Source: Cenococcum geophilum 1.58 (Eukaryota > Ascomycota > Dothideomycetes > Gloniales > Gloniaceae). Taken from it: 64,000 nucleotides of DNA. A program made the position numbers and the translations under genes. The stretch is from positions 2,294,001-2,358,000 of the forward strand of contig KV748195.1 in NCBI GenBank assembly GCA_001692895.1. The letters run 5' to 3'. Numbering within the stretch: position 1 is the first letter of the stretch; every line of letters begins with the position of its first letter. This document shows, piece after piece, positions 36,892 through 47,080 of this stretch. The notes beneath the pieces are model-generated. The model was not told where the DNA came from. It ran no database searches and saw only the letters and a program-made list of their open reading frames with translations.

Positions 36892-37125
36892 GACCTACTT
36901 AATAATAATATAGAGAATAAATATATAAGGCATATTGCCTAAGTATACAGTAGAGAGCAGGCAAGCCGAGCATAAGTCATAAAGAGAGTCGATAGAAGAG
37001 GACGATATGGTAATAAGGGTAGGCAATAGCCTCGTACGGAGACGAACCGATGAGGAGGGAAAGGGCTACGAGCCTAAGGAGCTTATAAGGAGGTGCCAAG
37101 CCTAGCCTTCGGCTAGGCCTTGGCT
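36892..37125. repeat. Repeat family J, copy 1, left part (joined to 39064-39105)
   Basis: From about 36930 this matches 60208-60420. The shared part includes AGGCAAGCCGAGCAT, GAGAGTCGATAGAAGAGG and TAGCCTCGTACGGAGACGAA. The match resumes at 39064 after element E is removed (GAGCTCCTAG, GCCGAGTAAGGGACTAAAAG). The bases 36892-36930 read on as element C coding. This copy lacks the clear left inverted arm of copy 2. The boundary between C, J and D is therefore unresolved here. Confidence 0.5.
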
Positions 37126-37126
37126 A

Positions 37127-37222
37127 CCCATGCCGCTGTCGCGATCCACTTACCTCGTTACCGAGGTAAGTGCCGGCCAGCTCAACGAGTAGAGCCCACC
37201 TCAACGTCAGATTTGCCAAGAC
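37127..37222 (+). repeat. Left TIR of E
   Basis: 96 bp, inverted match to 38966-39061. GC-normal and rich in CA/TG, in contrast to the RIP-mutated interior that starts immediately after it. Confidence 0.92.
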
Positions 37223-37249
37223 CATGATTTTAAAGCCGTAGAACTCTAC

Positions 37250-38930
37250 TAAAAAGTCGAATATTTAGAATTTTGTGGTGTAATACTGGTTTCTTAATAG
37301 AAGGAGTCTCTATATACAATAGGTTAAGGCTCTAGCCGCCTTATAGCGTCCTAAAGAAGCTGCTTTGCAGTTTCCCGTTCCTTCCTTAGTAATACACATA
37401 CAGCTTTTAGAGCCTCCTCCTGCTCGCGCTTTTATATAATTAACCGTGCATTTACTGCGTATATAACCCCTCCCTTCTATACAACCTTTTTATTACTTTT
37501 TTAGCGTTGCCGACGAGCTTTAATAACTGCTTGTGTATTTATAAGCTCGCGTTTTGCTTATAGTTGTGTATATATATTTGCCGAACTACCTTTTATAAAT
37601 TTTATAAAGATATCTATGGCCTCCTTATTATCTTTATATACCTCCTAAGCTAGTAGTAAAACTTTCTTCTAAATTATACGCAAAGATCTTAGTGTATATA
37701 GTGTAGATAGTGGCTTATAAGGTAGTAGAGGGGGGGGGGGTAGTAGGACGCGCCTCGCGTATAGAATTAAGGACGATTTAAGGGTTATAAGGAACGAGGC
37801 CTGCCTGCTAGAAGGCTGATTTAATTGTACTTAATTTAAACGTTTAGCGACGAATTAATTTAATCGCGTAAAGGAATTTAACTTTATTAAAGTTGGTGCA
37901 GCCTGTCCGTATTACTTGCTTAACTACCTTACTATAGTAGTGTTTATACGGCTAAAATATGACAACATTAAGAGGCTGTAAAAGGTGGCTTATATGCGGA
38001 GGTAAGGTAAATAGTATAATCTTTTAATTGCCGCAATACTTAATACACTCCTTTGTAAGGTAAAAGCCGTAGCTATTAAAAATTAGGAGCCTATATACAC
38101 CTAGCTAGCGCTAAGAGCTATATATATTAAAGTGCTTAAGCTAATTAAAAGCTAATTTGTTATTTAAATAGCCTATTTCTAATAGGCCTAATAGATAGTA
38201 GTTAGGAAGGGCTAAATTCTTAAACTACTAGTAGAGGAACTGTGCGCCCGTAAGTATAATCATAGGTAGTAGATTAACTCCATTACTACTTATTATTTCT
38301 ATTATAGTAACTAGCTCGCGATTTATATTTATAGAGATATAAGCTTTTTAATAAGGCTCCCTTATAATAATCTACTAGTTCTTACTAATACTAACGTGGA
38401 ATCCTAACTTATTAAAGTTATATATATTTATAGGCATAACTATATACTTAATTATAACGTCGCGGTATTAATAAAATTACGCCTTAATATCCTTCGACTC
38501 GTGTACCGCTGTGCGCTTAAGCTCTATTATCTTCTACCTACGCTTATAGTACTCTAGGTAGCGGCTAAGCTAGTATTTAACAAAGTAAAAGCTAATAGGA
38601 GGTAGTAGCTAATCTAGATTTTTATTGGCTTAATTTAAGATCTAATTTACTGCAGAACGTATTATTAGTAGTTAAGCGGCGGTATATAAGGAATCTAAGC
38701 AATTAATATAGCTATAAAGAGCAAGGTTTTAATTATTAGTAAGCCTTCTACCTACTATAGGCCTCTTGCAACGCAATTAACGCCCTTTCCACCAAGCGCG
38801 GAGGCGTGATTCAGGAACACCGTGTTGGCGCGCAGCCTCTGCAACATTAGGCTTAGTAGACTCTTAGAGTTCTTTAAGAGCCTCTTAGATCTTATTTTCG
38901 ACGCAAATATACTTAGTAGTTATGGCGTTA
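37250..38930 (-). pseudogene. E transposase (DDE_1/Fot1 type), catalytically dead by RIP
   Basis: The minus-strand frame carries the N-terminal helix-turn-helix part (KPNVAEAARQHGVPESRLRA near 38780-38860) and the catalytic core. All three catalytic Asp are Asn: IYNFNKLGF (38411-38413), IFNSYG (38075-38077) and LPPHISHLLQPLNV (37977-37979). Between them are NRELVTIIEIISSNGVNLLP and LLGLLEIGYLNNKLAFN, typical of Fot1-type transposases. Stops are at expected Gln/Trp codons. The enzyme would have cut and joined the element ends. A run of G bases sits near 37729-37740. Confidence 0.85.
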
Positions 38931-38965
38931 ATAATATATAATAAGAATATTGATAGTATTTGGGT

Positions 38966-39061
38966 GTCTTGGCAAATCTGACGTTAAGGTGGGCTCTACT
39001 CGTTGAGCTGGCCGGCACTTACCTTGGTAACGAGGTAAGTGGATCGCGACAGCGGCATGGG
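38966..39061 (-). repeat. Right TIR of E
   Basis: Inverted copy of 37127-37222 with two differences, both explainable as C/T transitions. Confidence 0.92.
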
Positions 39062-39063
39062 TA

Positions 39064-39105
39064 CCCCTTAGAGCTCCTAGGCGATGCAGCCGAGTAAGGG
39101 ACTAA
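39064..39105. repeat. Repeat family J, copy 1, right part
   Basis: GAGCTCCTAG...GCCGAGTAAGGGACTAAAAG matches the outer part of the right arm of copy 2 (60420-60460). To its right the sequence becomes the 3' end of element D pol. Confidence 0.5.
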
Positions 39106-39109
39106 AAGT

Positions 39110-40238
39110 GCCCCTATATTATCTTAGATTAGTACTAGTAGGGGTTTAGGCTATATCTGCCCTAGTAACGGGTTAGGCTAATAGAGGTGTAGTAGCTATA
39201 GGTAAAATACGGGCTATATCCCGCGGGTAGCTAGGGTAGGTAGAAGTTCTAGCTTATATATAGCTCCCCTATTAATAACTTATTTAATTAGATAGGGGCT
39301 AAGGTTCTTATAATTAAGTAACTTTATAGGCCTTTATATAGAGATATTATGTATATCTAGCTATACCTAGTTGCTAATATATATCTCTAGTAATGGCGTT
39401 TTATAATAGTTAACAAAGTAGGCCTGGTTTACTTAAGTCTAGGCCATTTTTCCCTTACAGTAGTTAAGTAGATTTTTTATATAGTCTATATACGAGTCAG
39501 TAAGTAGTATTTTAAGGCGATTTTTATATAGTAGTTTCTTATTAATAGGTTCTAGTGACTTTATACCAGATTAGGGGTAATAACCCTTATTTATAAAGAA
39601 TGGGGTAAGTCCTATAGTGGTTAAGATATAGTTATTCGTTGCGAATTTACCTAGTGGGAGGTAATCTACCTAGTTATCTTAACTATAGGCGACTACCTAT
39701 TATAGGTACGCTTTTATACTNGTATTAGCNTTTTNNNNTTNCNTAGNAGTTTTATANTANAAGGATATANATATNTTAANNGAGATNCTAAGGNGTTAGT
39801 AGATTNGTCTCTATATATTAGAGTTAAATTATATACCTTAGTTAAATATAATTGAGTTAGGTAACCTATATAGTTAGTAAACTTTATAAAAAAAGGCATT
39901 AGTAATATTACTAATAGCTACGCCTTTAGTTAGGACGTAGTGGCGCTCTTTTATAAGTTAGTATATTATTATAAGGATGTTCTTATAGGTACGGCTATAT
40001 TGTTTATAGGGTGGTAGGTTAATAATAAAATCTATAGCAATATCTACCTATTGTTATATAGGTACCAGTAAAGGGTATAGTAGTCCTTAGTACTTTGTAT
40101 TAAAGGCCTTAGCGCGCTTATAACTATAGTAAACGCCTATAAAGCGTTTAACTAAGTCTATTATTTTTGGCTAGAAGTAGTATTAGCTAAGAAGCTTATA
40201 TGTTCCGTTTTTGCCTAGGTAGCCGCTTAATTAGAGGT
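39110..40238 (-). pseudogene. D integrase remnant, C-terminal half
   Basis: The minus strand reads DYLPLGKFATNNYILTTIGL, then TPFFINKGYYP, then PIKLLNYKNLSPYLIK and IYKLELLPTL, which are the integrase core end and the barrel-like C-terminal domain of fungal Gypsy elements. It ends in YxPNPLLGQI close to the J junction. N bases at 39721-39807 obscure part of the frame. Confidence 0.72.
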
Positions 40239-40240
40239 TA

Positions 40241-40315
40241 ACGTCTTAGCCACCCAGACGAGACAGCCACCCAGTCGAGACAGTGCACGGGCCTCCTACG
40301 AAAATCAAAATCAAA
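40241..40315 (+). repeat. Left TIR of F
   Basis: 75 bp with exact inverted match to 42480-42554. It includes two tandem 17-bp units. Confidence 0.92.
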
Positions 40316-40379
40316 TTGACATCAAAATCAACCCCAAAATCAACCTAAATCAACCCTATTATATAAATACACTATAATC

Positions 40380-42442
40380 CATTGGTAATTCCTTCCAAAC
40401 CTTCTTTGCAAAGGTAATAACCCCCCATAATGAAGCCTTTCTTTCCTTTGCCCTCTTCTCTTCCTACTCCTTTTGAAGCTTTTCATTGTTCTTCTTTTGT
40501 GCCTCTGCTACTAATAAAACTCGTGCCTTCCCATAGGCAGCTTTTGTCTTACTATAACGCTCCTTCTTCTGTCTTTTAAGAAGCTCCTAATTTGTTCGCT
40601 TGAGGATTGTATTATTAGCTACCGTACTTAAGGTAAACTGCTGAATATTATGCACAACTTAAGAACGTAGGGGTGATGCACCTTGTAAGAGCTGCCCAAA
40701 TATTTTAGTAAGTCTCTCCTCTACGGAAGGAGACACGGGTATATTAAATTTGTGGCCATTCTTGTCTGTAAAGCTTATATAGGAAGGAGTCGTTGGCCGA
40801 ATCTTTCCTAAAACAATTAAAGGATCAAACGGTAGAAGGCCAGTTGCCCACCATGCGCTTACTATATTAGTTAGTAATATAGCTTTATCTTATGCAGCTT
40901 AGTAATACTTAAGGAACTTAGGCTTAGTAATATTAACAGCTCCATAGAAGGCGAAGTCGTAGAGGCGCTTTTAATAGGCTTTTAATAAGGGGCTGAATAT
41001 ACCAATATTAAGGGGTTAAAGTAGGTGTGTCGAATGAGGTAGTAGACAGAGAGGGATAATCTTGTAAGCCTCGCAATACTTAACAAACTGCATTAATATG
41101 TGGCTCTTATGTCCGTTAAGAATTAATAAGCGATGGATTCCTTAAAGGCGTGGCTCTATATATTGGTTAAAGTGTTTTAACCAATTAACTGCGATGTCCG
41201 AATTTGTCCAGCCCGAATCGCTTACTTAAATTACTGTCTCGCGATTAAGTCCAGGTGATATCCAAGATCGTTGCATTTGCTTCCCCTGAAAGATAAGGTA
41301 GGGAGGTAATCGATATTGACCTCCTGATTGACTTCCTGATTGACCTCCTGATTGACTTCCTGATTGACCTCCTGATCGACTTCCTGATTGACCCTGATTG
41401 ACTTCCTGATTGACTTCCTGATTGACTTCCTGATTGACTTCCTGATTGACTTCCTGATTGACTTCCTGATTGACTTCCTGATTGACTTCCTGATCGACTT
41501 CCTGATCGACTTCCTGATTGACCTCCTGATCGACTCCTGATTGACCTCCTGATTGACTTCCTGATTGACTTCCTGATTGACCTCCTGATTGACTTCCTGA
41601 TTGACTTCCTGATCGACTCCTGATTGACCCCCTGATTGACTTCCTGATTGACCTCCTGATTGACCTCCTGATTGACTTCCTGATTGACTTCCTGATTGAC
41701 TTCCTGATCGACTTCCTGATTGACCCCCTGATGACTTCCTGATTGACCTCCTGATTGACCTCCTGATTGACTTCCTGATTGACTTCCTGATTGACCTCCT
41801 GATTGACCTCCTGATATGCACTCAATAATAGACACCCAATCGCGATTGCCCGGCTCTGTAATAAAGGCTTGAGCCTCTGATCGAGGAACAAGCACCTTAA
41901 CCTTATCGCCCAACCCCATTGCAATTCCTTTCTCATCCATATTGTATTGATCGCCTAGGGGAATTGCGTACTTGGTAATAGTAGCTTTATAGAGATTAAA
42001 CCACTCTTTAATAATCTCTGGATCCTTAGTATCCTTTCGTTTTTAATCAAGGCCTCGGGCGAATTGAGCTTTAAGCTCTGGGTGTCGGGTAAGGAAGTTT
42101 TTATACTAGTATTGACCAAACTCTGGAGAACGCTTCTTTGCAGTAAGGATACTTTTGGCCATAGATTTAAGGTGTTAAATTTAAGGTGGCCAACCCCAGG
42201 CTCCCATTATATTAATCCATTTAACTAGGGAGTCCTCCTTAATAACTGAGAGCTTTTAAAGCTTTTGGTGATACTCCTTGCTTGACTGGCGGCCGTTGCG
42301 ACGATGGTAGACAGAAGAAGGCGATAGACCGTATATTTGGGCAAGCAAACGGCCAGATTGATTAGGATCGGCTTCCAATAATTAAAGAACAATTTGAATT
42401 CGATCTTCTTGGTCAAGCGACAGCAATTAGGGGGTAGTAGAG
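40380..42442 (-). pseudogene. F transposase, interrupted by minisatellite and stops
   Basis: Starts with MSSTTP near 42440. The helix-turn-helix region reads LLSLDQEDRIQIVL, then NQSGRLLAQIYGLSPSSVYH. The first catalytic Asp survives in MDEKGIAMG (41935-41937). The second is Asn in LILNGHKS (41115-41117) and the third is Asn in PLNIGIF (41007-41009). Between the first and second, the conserved GNRDWVSIIECIS...PYLIFQGKQMQ block is split by ~499 bp of 12-bp repeats. The C-terminal part is Lys/Glu-rich (EKRAKERKA). Stops are few and mostly at CAA/CAG positions. Not functional. Confidence 0.82.
41317..41815. repeat. 12-bp minisatellite inside the F transposase gene
   Basis: About 41 tandem units of TGACTTCCTGAT with variants TGACCTCCTGAT and TCGACTTCCTGAT and occasional 11-bp or shorter units. 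On the minus strand, units encode NQEV or DQEV in one frame, and because the period is a multiple of three all three minus frames stay open (GSQS and RKSI in the others). Unit-length errors shift the frame several times. The surrounding transposase sequence resumes on both sides. Confidence 0.93.
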
Positions 42443-42479
42443 GACATAGTGGTGGTGTAGTAAAGGAGTATTTTGATGT

Positions 42480-42554
42480 TTTGATTTTGATTTTCGTAGG
42501 AGGCCCGTGCACTGTCTCGACTGGGTGGCTGTCTCGTCTGGGTGGCTAAGACGT
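42480..42554 (-). repeat. Right TIR of F
   Basis: Exact inverted copy of 40241-40315, followed by TSD TA. Confidence 0.92.
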
Positions 42555-42556
42555 TA

Positions 42557-45500
42557 TAGGCTATTTAGATTAGATACCGTTATAAATTTTCTAAGTTAAG
42601 GATAAATAGGCGGCCTCTATAATAGAGCCTGTTCTTTTTTACTTTTAAGGCTGCTATATTAATCTAGCCTAATCTTTAGAGGTTAATAGGTAGTGTATAG
42701 GTGCTAGTGGTCTTTAAAGTAATAGGTTAATAGAGGTATTATATGCCGTGGTAATAAGCTTATTAATTTTAGGAGGTAACTTTAGTTCTATATTATAAAG
42801 CTAAGGTATAGTTATCTCTATTATAGGTAGTATACCTAGGCTAAATTTTATGCTTTTAGAATTGTCTATTATTAGAACTAATTATAGGGGTTATTTTTAG
42901 ACTAAGGAAGGTCTTATAAGCGGCGTATTAGGCTATTAGGTTTAGTACNTTATACTCCTAGTCTCTATACAATTTTAAAGTTAAAACTAGAGAGGAACTC
43001 GTTCTAATATACTTAGCATTAGTTTAGCTACTTTGTGGTTATAAAGTACTTAAGGTTACAATAGTTTATAAGGACTTTAGTTAGTTAGTTAAGCTTTACT
43101 AAGGAAAGTTCTAGTTAGAATTCTTTAAACGCTTATATAATTATAAGGAGTTCTTTATTATAGATCTTATAGTTATACTCTTATAGTATAAGCTCAGACG
43201 AGTAGAATGTAACTAAGTAAAGAAGACCGTTATTACCTATCTAGAAGAGGACGCCTATATTAACGTAGTTTAAGGAGTCGGTTTTAAAATAGAGTTATTA
43301 TTTTAGTGTAAAGTAAGCTAGGATAGTTGCTTTAGTAAAGGCATTTTTAAGGTCTTAAAACGCCTTCTTACATTTAGGCGTCTAGGTAAAGCGTAAGTAC
43401 GTTTTTCTTTTTTTTATAAAAATGTCCTTTGTTTATATTATTACTATAAGTAGTACTACTACGCCTAAAAAGTTGTATATAAATTTCCAATAAAAGTTAG
43501 CGAAACTAAGAAAGGCTTATACGTCCTTAATGCAGTTAGGGGCTTACTATTTAGTAATTATNNNTANCTTCTTANGGTCTATANNGANACCCTTANTAGT
43601 AANAATTAGTTTAAGGTATTTTACTTTTATAACTAAGAATTTATATTTCTTTAAATTAATATAAAGTCCTACGTCCTTAAGGCGCTGTAGGACCTTTTAA
43701 ACATGTTTAGTATACTTAGAAGGGTTATTACTATAAATAAGTATATTATCTAGGTACGGAGAGTAGAAGTTATTAAGGTAGTCCCGTAAGGCGTTATTAA
43801 TATAGTTTTAGAAGGTACCTAGGCCGTTATATATACTAAAGGGTATAACGGTATATTTAAATTAGCTAAAGCGCAATGCAAATATAGTTTTCTATTTATT
43901 ACCTTCCTATATTTAGAGATAGTTAAAGGCGGCGATAATATTAAGCTTAGTATAGATTTTGGCTTAACTAAGCCGCTTAAGGGTCTTATATATAAGCGGT
44001 ACTAGGTATCGGCTTTTAATTATAATAGCGTTAAGTCCTTTATAGTTAATATAGAATTAAATACCTCCTTTTAGCTTTTTAGCGAGAAGGATAGGGGTAG
44101 TTATTAGTAATATACGAGAACAGATAAATCCTTTATTAAGGTGCTCGTTAATATACTTTTTTATAACTAGAAGTTTATCTTTTAATATTAGGTAGAGTCT
44201 TTTATAAGGTAGCATTTTTCCTTATTTAATATTAATGGTGTAGTTATTAGGTTAATATAGGGGGAGTATATCTGCGCCCTTTTGTAAGTATATATTAGTA
44301 AAGTTATAGTACCTCTTAGGAAGGAGCTTACGAAGTTCTTTATTAGTAAGTCATTTTTTAAGCTTTATAAACTTTTTAAAGTCTAAAGGTAAAAGTCCGT
44401 AGAGTTCTGTAAGGGCGTTATCTTTTAAAGGGTTAACTATATCTATCCTATTACTATAGAGGACGTAATTTTATTCTTTATTAAGCTTATATAGTTATAA
44501 TTAGGAAGCTGCAGTAATAGTTTAGCCTTTTTTATATACTATACGGTAAAAGGTCGGGGCACTTATATAGTAGTATTTAGTTATAGGTAGAATAGTAAGG
44601 GGTTCCTTAGGTTAATATCCTAGGGAGTAAATAGAGGCGGCTAGGCTATACCCTAGGTAAGTCTCTCTATAGTATTTAGAGTTAAAGGTTACTTCTCTCT
44701 TCTTCTAGTTAATAGTAGGGTTGTATTATTTAAGCTAGTTTATTTTAAAGATAATAGGGTAGTTAGTAAGTGGTATAATATAGGCCTAGAGTTCTTCCTA
44801 GTGCCTATTTATATCTAGGTAGAGTTATACTATATAGGTAATCTTCTATGCAGTATAACTACTGTTAGTAAGTCATAGGGCGTGGGCTTTAGTAAGGGGT
44901 AAGGTAGGTAAGTTATAAGTGTATATAAATTAGGTATCTATAAATTTATTAATAGCTTCGCAGTTAATTATAGAACGGCTTTTATATTATTTTTTAGTAG
45001 TAGTTCCTATTATAGGCAAATCTATTTATTTCTATCTATTTATCTTTACTAAGTTATTTATTAAGCAGGCTAATATATAGATCCTTTTATTATTAGGGCG
45101 TCCTAACCTATAACTTAAGGCTAGGACTTAGCGTTTTCCGCTTCCATATCCAATTCTACTACTATTACTACGTCTTTATCTTATACAGTAATGGCGCATA
45201 GCAACATATTTAGTATTTGGAGTATTAGGCTAGGTATTAGGCGGTAGCTACTAAACCTAGCTATTAGGCAGTTTAGGTTATTATAATAATAACCTTTTTA
45301 ATAGTATTTATAGCAGCATTCTAGTTTCTAGAGTAGCTTACGCTCTCTATCTAGGAGTTTTTGTGGGAAGGTTAGTATAGAGAAATTAATATTAGCTCTA
45401 GTAGTACTTAAGGTAGTAGGCGTTAGTGGCTTAGTATATATAGGTTTAGTAGGCCTAAAAGGCTTCTATAAAGAGGTCTTTAAATAAGGGTTAGTAGTAG

Positions 45501-46887
45501 TAATTTAATTTAGTTATTATTTAATCTTTTATAGAGCTGCTACTATATTATAAACATTGTTATAGTTATAGCTGGCAGCTACGTAACTAAGGTGGTAAGT
45601 AACTTTTTTAAGGAGGTCCTTCTAGTCTTTAGTATTATCTTAGGCGAGGGCTTCGGTGTATTCCTAGAATTTAATATAGAATTTATTAAATAATTTAATA
45701 GGGCTTATTTTTAGGGCATGTAGTTTAGCTCGGCTGGTAGCCAATAAGTTATAGTTGTAGTATATTAGGTTAAGATTGTTAAGGACTTTCTAGTAAGACT
45801 ACTACTTTTAGGGGCTATTAGTCTCCTATTAGGCGAAGAGTCTATTAAATAGTATACCCTTTATTCGCCTAATAATGTAACTAATCTTAGTATTTTTTTT
45901 ATAGGAAAAAGGTAGGCGCTTTAGGTTAGTTTCTTACAGATTTATATCTTTTAGTAGCTATATTCCTTACGGTCTCCCTAAAAGATTAGGGGATTAAGGT
46001 AACGTATATTAGACCCTATAGTAATAGCTTAGGTTTAATTATTATAGCTCCTATCGTTGTTGCTTTAGTAGGGGTTTCTGTTCGGTAAAGCTACTTAGCG
46101 CTAACCCTTTATTAAGCGTTAAGTAGGTAAAGTTACTAGGGGTATAAAGACTTAGGTGGTGTTATATGCAGTAAAGAGGTATTTGGCGTTATTACAAATG
46201 TGCTTATTAAGCTAAGATTATAGGTATTTAATTGTGCTATCTTTTTTAGTAACTATAGCAATAAGTATAATCTTAGCCTTCTTTAACTATTAGATGTTGC
46301 GTTTAGATATATAGAGATTATTTTTAATTTTCTGGCGTATGTTATTGGCGAGCGCCTTATAGGCTTATAGGTCTTAGATAATATCGCGATCTTAGGCAGT
46401 ACGCATCTTAGCTTATATAAGCTTTAAGTAGTAGTTCTATAAAAAGCGGTAGTATTTATTAGGTTCTCGTGTTACTATTTTTATAAACGTCTTAGCGTCT
46501 CGTATTTTGATTTTAATAGGTAATAGCCCTTCCGCTTACTTGTCCGTAGTTATATAGTTAATAAAGGATAAGGCATTATTAGTGTCTACCTTATTAAGGT
46601 CGTTGTAATCTTTTAAGCCACTAGGCTTCCCCTTAGGGGTTAAAGCTAGAGCTAATAAATTGAATTCTCCTAGGGTTAATTGGCGGCGTAGGTTAAGTAT
46701 AGGTATTGGATTGTTCTTTAGGTTTAATATAGTAGCTAGTAAGGAATATTATCTTACTATTATAGGTTCCTTAGAAGTATAGAGTAGGGTAATTTATAGA
46801 CACGCTACTTCTAGCAGCGCCTATAGTATTACAGAGATATAGAATTAGTTGTAGGCTAAGCGTTAGTAGTAAAAAGGCGCAACGTAA
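42557..46887 (-). pseudogene. D gag-pol remnant: gag, protease region, RT, RNase H
   Basis: The RT core reads NFYSPYLDNILIYSNN, with YLDN at 43745-43756 (YLDD with one Asp lost). Sequence on its 3' side (VLQRLKDVGLYINLKKYKF) is the standard post-YxDD segment. Gag lies towards 46887; a degraded zinc-knuckle-like stretch rich in Tyr and Cys occurs near 45220-45300 but is not certain. Frames are broken by TAA/TAG. N bases occur at 42949 and 43562-43605. Confidence 0.72.
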
Positions 46888-47080
46888 TGTCATAGGACGG
46901 GGGTAGTAGCTATAGAGCGTATATATTTAAGGAGTCTATAAGATATTACGCGATCAATTGTAAGAGTTAAGGGCATAAGGGGGTAATATACCTACGCGTA
47001 ACTAATATAAGCTATACGTAAGGTGTATATAAGAGCACAGAGCTCTCCTATAGAGGCCCCTACGGTGGGGTTCCGTAACA
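46888..47080 (-). repeat. 5' LTR of D
   Basis: 193 bp. In element orientation it starts TGTTACGGAACC and ends CCTATGACA. It contains a TATATA stretch suited to a promoter near 47030. The start resembles the A and B LTR termini. Bases following on the plus strand are ATAAC, a possible target duplication with no partner found. Confidence 0.65.

Larger units (their letters stand above)
37127..39061 (-). mobile_element. Fot1-like Tc1/mariner-superfamily transposon E
   Basis: A 1935-bp element with 96-bp terminal inverted repeats (37127-37222 and 38966-39061, two mismatches) starting CCCATGCCGCTGTCGCG, flanked by TA at 37125-37126 and 39062-39063. Each TIR contains a hairpin, CTTACCTCG-TTAC-CGAGGTAAG. 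The interior encodes one transposase on the minus strand. Length and TA duplication fit the fungal Fot1/Pot2 group. Confidence 0.92.
40241..42554 (-). mobile_element. pogo/Fot-like transposon F with in-gene minisatellite
   Basis: A 2314-bp element with 75-bp identical terminal inverted repeats (40241-40315 and 42480-42554) starting ACGTCTTAGCCACCC, flanked by TA at 40239-40240 and 42555-42556. Each TIR contains two tandem 17-bp units, AGCCACCCAGACGAGAC and AGCCACCCAGTCGAGAC, which are plausible transposase-binding sites. Base composition is much less AT-biased than the host element D, so RIP has been mild. Without the minisatellite the element would be about 1.8 kb, normal for the group. Confidence 0.9.
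39106..47080 (-). mobile_element. Ty3/Gypsy element D, left end unresolved
   Basis: Minus-strand Gypsy element. The right (5') LTR is at 46888-47080. Gag lies next to it, RT at 43745, and the integrase C-terminal part at 39110-39700, so the order is right to left. Element F is inserted at 40241-42554. The left LTR was not found; the 3' end meets the J repeat. The right end abuts element H RNase H sequence at 47081, so D probably inserted into H or was joined to it by deletion. Confidence 0.72.

Noticed and set aside
41317..41815. CRISPR-like array appearance of the 12-bp repeat, and likewise the 41-bp repeat at 57219-57716
   Set aside because: Units are contiguous with no unique spacers, and the genome is fungal.
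41226..41940. Three overlapping minus-strand open frames of about 200-236 codons rich in NQEV/GSQS/RKSI
   Set aside because: They arise because a 12-bp tandem repeat without stops keeps every frame open; only flanking pieces belong to the transposase.
42225..42512. 95-codon minus-strand frame starting MHGPPTKIK
   Set aside because: It is a shifted frame over the TIR and the start of the F transposase; the real transposase frame begins near 42440 with MSSTTP.
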